In this document: positions 61,092-64,000 of the stretch, piece after piece
Numbering within the stretch: the first letter of the stretch is position 1
How the letters are laid out: every line of letters starts with the position of its first letter
Source: Clavelina lepadiformis
Taxonomy: Eukaryota > Chordata > Ascidiacea > Aplousobranchia > Clavelinidae
NCBI RefSeq assembly: GCF_947623445.1
Contig: NC_135247.1
Coordinates: 19,036,501 to 19,100,500, forward strand
Reading direction: 5' to 3'
Length of the DNA stretch: 64,000 nucleotides
The notes under the pieces: generated by a model
Told to the model about the DNA's origin: nothing
Seen by the model: the letters and a program-made list of their open reading frames with translations, nothing else
The model's database searches: none
Program-made: the position numbers and the translations under genes

Positions 61092-63894
61092 GATTAAAGT
61101 TTCTATGTGAGAACTGGGTCAGAATGCAAAAGTATAAAACTGATATAACACTGCAGCCTAAACAATATATGAGACTATTGGCTCGACCAAATATCACTCA
61201 TAAAGTGGAAAATAATAAAAAAATGTGTCAAGACAACGAGAACAAATTATTGAGACAAGAAAATGGACTTTTGGGGAAAAATCCCTTATGCAAGAAGAAT
61301 CAAATGGGGTTCCATATCAATTCAACCCACAGACACTCCAAATAACATCCTTGACGACGAGCTCACTAACGTTTACGGATCTAATCTTTTAACTCTTCAC
61401 CAAAACTCCATTCTGATAGGGGTCTTATTTACTTTTCAATGAAAACATAATTTGTTGGAATTGGCATTCAAACAACCAACTTTTCCTTGCCTGTCAGCGT
61501 GAAGATATATCAAAATCTTTATCCTTGGATGGAAGAGTCATAAATAAGTCAAAATGATTAAAATTTCCCCGTAAGGAGGTAACATATCCCATAGTTAGTA
61601 ATAGGCGGTTAGGAGAATGGGTATTAAAAAGTCGATTTAAGTTATTCAGGGTTTAATTGAAGTTAGATTTAAGTTACTATGTTACAACATTTAAGTTAGG
61701 TTGACAAGAAACCATGAAAAATAACTTTGAATATACAATTTTTTTTGGTGAAATAGTGACAGCCTAAATAAATAATCGCTTACCAGTCTAAAGTTACCAT
61801 CTCACACGAGGTTCGTCCAAATGGAATATATATATTTCAGGTCTAGTGCAAAAAATGCACAACCAGATGACGTCACAATTTGAGTAGCTAGGGTCTGGTA
61901 TAAAGGCATCCTGTGATTGTTTACTTTGGCACAAAAGCCTATATTTCTATGCCACGACTTTGTGTTTGTGGTAACTATCAAAGCAAGACGCCACTTACAA
62001 CATTTGAACACTGTATGGTAAAAGCTTGCTTGCCGCTACCACTTTAAGAATGGGCCACAAGCGCAAAGTCTTTGCGGCTATTAGGATATATATTCGATTA
62101 TTGGTAATTTCTTTCAAGGTGTGAATTGGTCACAACTCTTTGCACAAATCACGAATTAAGAACACATCATAGCAGGTAAAGGTCACAAGGAATATTGTGA
62201 AAAATGTTTCGAGTTATCGAAGTGTGACGAAAGATCAAGGCCGACTCCTCTATTTATCTTTAAGGATTGGCCAAATTTGAATAAGAATCGAAAAAAATTT
62301 ATCTGGCCCACAGCATGTTTTGGTAGGGTGTTATCTACATGATAGTTAAAAGTGTTAGCTTAGAAAATTCACTGGAGAGATTGAATAGGTGTACGCCTGA
62401 GTTGGCAGATACGTACACCCGAGATCTCGGCAAATCCTGCCAAGAAATAGTGTTCCTGTTTTCGTACGCCGGCGTAAAACCTATAAATGGCGGGTAGAAA
62501 ATAGAAATAGGCCAATTAAACTTACAAATAGCCTATGTCCTACTCCCAACGACTGAGCGACGTTACATTTCAACGTTCTGCGCTTGTGGCAAGTAATTAA
62601 GTTTTTGAGCCAGCATCGCTGAAGTTTGTAATACACTGGCACGTAGAAAAATTTGTTTTTTTAATTTACCACTTTAGAATCAACTGTGTTTTGTAGAGAG
62701 TGTTCACACAAATACGGGCTACCTAAACCATAGATAGATTGTAAATTACAACATTGTGTAAAGCAATATCTGTGCTTTAACTGTATATTGCACAATAGTA
62801 ACAAGCCACAGAAAGGTTACCATCAGGATAATGATGCACGGTGCGTAATGCATTGCAAGCTACTGATGCTTATACGCCACTTCATCTAATACTCAGCGCG
62901 AGTGATCAATCACACATGTGCAAGGTGCGTTAGCCAGTGGGAGTAAAAACTACAACCCGTCTTAATGAAAAAAATCGGCAAATCTAGGAAATATCTATTT
63001 AGTTTATTTATTTAGAAGAGTAATTTCTATATATATATTTATATATATATATTTCTATATATAGCTGTAGAGTAATTCCAGGAGATGTTTTTAATAAAAG
63101 GTAGCATTTTGTATTTCAAGAAATATTTTAACTCGATTTATCAGCTAATTTCATTTAGGTATTTACGTAATTTCATTTAAGTGTTCATTAAGTATACTTA
63201 AATTATGCAAACTTCTTGTCTGCATAAATGGAAAAATTTTCTTTAACAAATCCACTCTATTAATTTGTGAAGAAAGTGAAAAATAACATTTGAAATTTGT
63301 TGCGGAATAAATCAAGATCTTTCAGCAAAAAAGATTGAAAATGAGTTAACAAGGTAGAAGTTATCAAACTTTTTTAATTGTTTGACTTCGGGAAATAAGA
63401 AAAAATTAAGAAAAAATAAACTTTTTGAGGTACTACGCTAACGAAAAACTTTAGATGAGACACTTGTTGTAACGAACTATCGCAATAAACATGATGAAAC
63501 CAAAATGTTGTTTATAAAATTAAATAAAAAAAAGATTAGTTGGCAGAAACAGAAACTGCAATAAATGTTTTCAATTAAGTATTTTTTTATTAACTTTTCA
63601 CAAAGCTGCCAAAGTTTTTCGGTTGTACTTTGGCGCTTACGGTGACAAACAAACCATGCCAAGTTTGCCGTACGATGGCGATAAGGTATGGAATGATTTC
63701 AGCTGAGTTGCAGGCTGGCTTACTGCAAATTCTACTGCACCATAATATAGGCCTATTGGCGTTCTTATGTCGGTACTTGATTCAATTGTTTACAGGCTTT
63801 ACATATATCCTGAAGCAATATTTGAATTAGTTATTGTGAAATAGATTAGCCTACTCAATAAGAAATTACCTTATCGGCGATCTGAAGCAGCAGA
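61092..63894. other. Shared upstream region of TSFM and DR1
   Basis: About 2.8 kb between two divergently oriented genes, so it should contain both promoters. No exon is supported. A TGACGTCA palindrome lies at about 61868. A short TATA-type dinucleotide run is listed separately. Confidence 0.4.
63025..63064. repeat. AT dinucleotide microsatellite
   Basis: About 40 bp of nearly pure TA repeat interrupted by TTT and TTTC. Simple repeat only. Confidence 0.8.
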
Positions 63895-63966
63895 ATGGCT
63901 GAAGATGACGATTTGAATCTCCCAAGAGCTGCCATTAACAAACTGATAAAAGAAACCTTACCGCAG
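63895..63966 (+). CDS. DR1: DR1 / NC2-beta, first coding exon (cut by window edge)
   Basis: DR1 is the histone-fold beta subunit of NC2, which binds TBP and represses or re-programmes Pol II core promoters. The exon encodes 24 residues, AEDDDLNLPRAAINKLIKET after the initiating Met, then LPQ, matching human DR1 (DDDLTIPRAAINKMIKETLP), the first helix of the histone fold. It ends CCGCAG with donor GTGCGT, phase 0. The ATG is preceded by GCAGCAGA and there is no earlier in-frame ATG nearby. The rest lies outside the window. Confidence 0.88.
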
Positions 63967-64000
63967 GTGCGTGCAAAAATTAATGAATTTTTACTGTAAT

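Noticed and set aside
1-64000. CRISPR arrays, bacterial operons or rRNA genes
   Set aside because: No regularly spaced direct repeats and no rRNA sequence; split genes with GT-AG introns show a eukaryotic nuclear origin.

Overview
The window looks like nuclear DNA of a small-genome marine invertebrate, most probably an ascidian of the Ciona type. The evidence is AT-rich sequence, many short GT-AG introns, tight gene spacing, one pair of genes 21 bp apart that looks like a spliced-leader operon, and several degenerate hAT transposons. The species call is an inference. All gene models were built by reading exons and joining them by splice site and reading phase; nothing was searched. No retrovirus-like or Polinton-like element was recognised.

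Left part (1-18 kb), mostly minus strand: the 5' part of SCAP (1-1344); a broken plus-strand gene (4025-4791); a likely dicistronic pair of an unknown 87-residue protein and the mitochondrial ribosomal protein MRPS28 (5247-6878); intronless phosphoserine phosphatase (7304-7978); and a 16-exon RhoGAP gene of ARHGAP11A type (11901-17605). hAT-type DNA transposons with 8-bp target duplications lie between them.

Middle (20-29.5 kb): two neighbouring minus-strand genes that look like innate-immunity or stress signalling genes. One joins an NLR-type NACHT ATPase to an intact RIPK/TKL-like protein kinase. The other has two SPRY-like modules and a kinase fold that has lost every catalytic motif. The two kinase regions look like paralogues, so an active/decoy pair is plausible.

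Right part (31-58 kb): the most unusual locus, a minus-strand array of three related genes (A 31038-40347, B 43233-52352, C 54163-57738). Each encodes a signal peptide, a lysozyme/transglycosylase-like domain, a VWA domain lacking a normal MIDAS, a beta-sandwich module and one transmembrane helix. In A and B the cytoplasmic tail continues through small phase-2 exons into helical-hairpin repeats and ends in a domain resembling the microtubule-binding domain of the dynein stalk. B has the hairpin block amplified three times; C stops after one hairpin. Phase continuity from the signal peptide to the dynein-like domain supports one gene per copy. This would be a single-pass surface protein with a built-in microtubule-binding tail, an architecture I do not know from any described family.

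Right end: mitochondrial elongation factor Ts (59033-61091, minus) and the first coding exon of DR1/NC2-beta (63895-63966, plus), which runs off the window.
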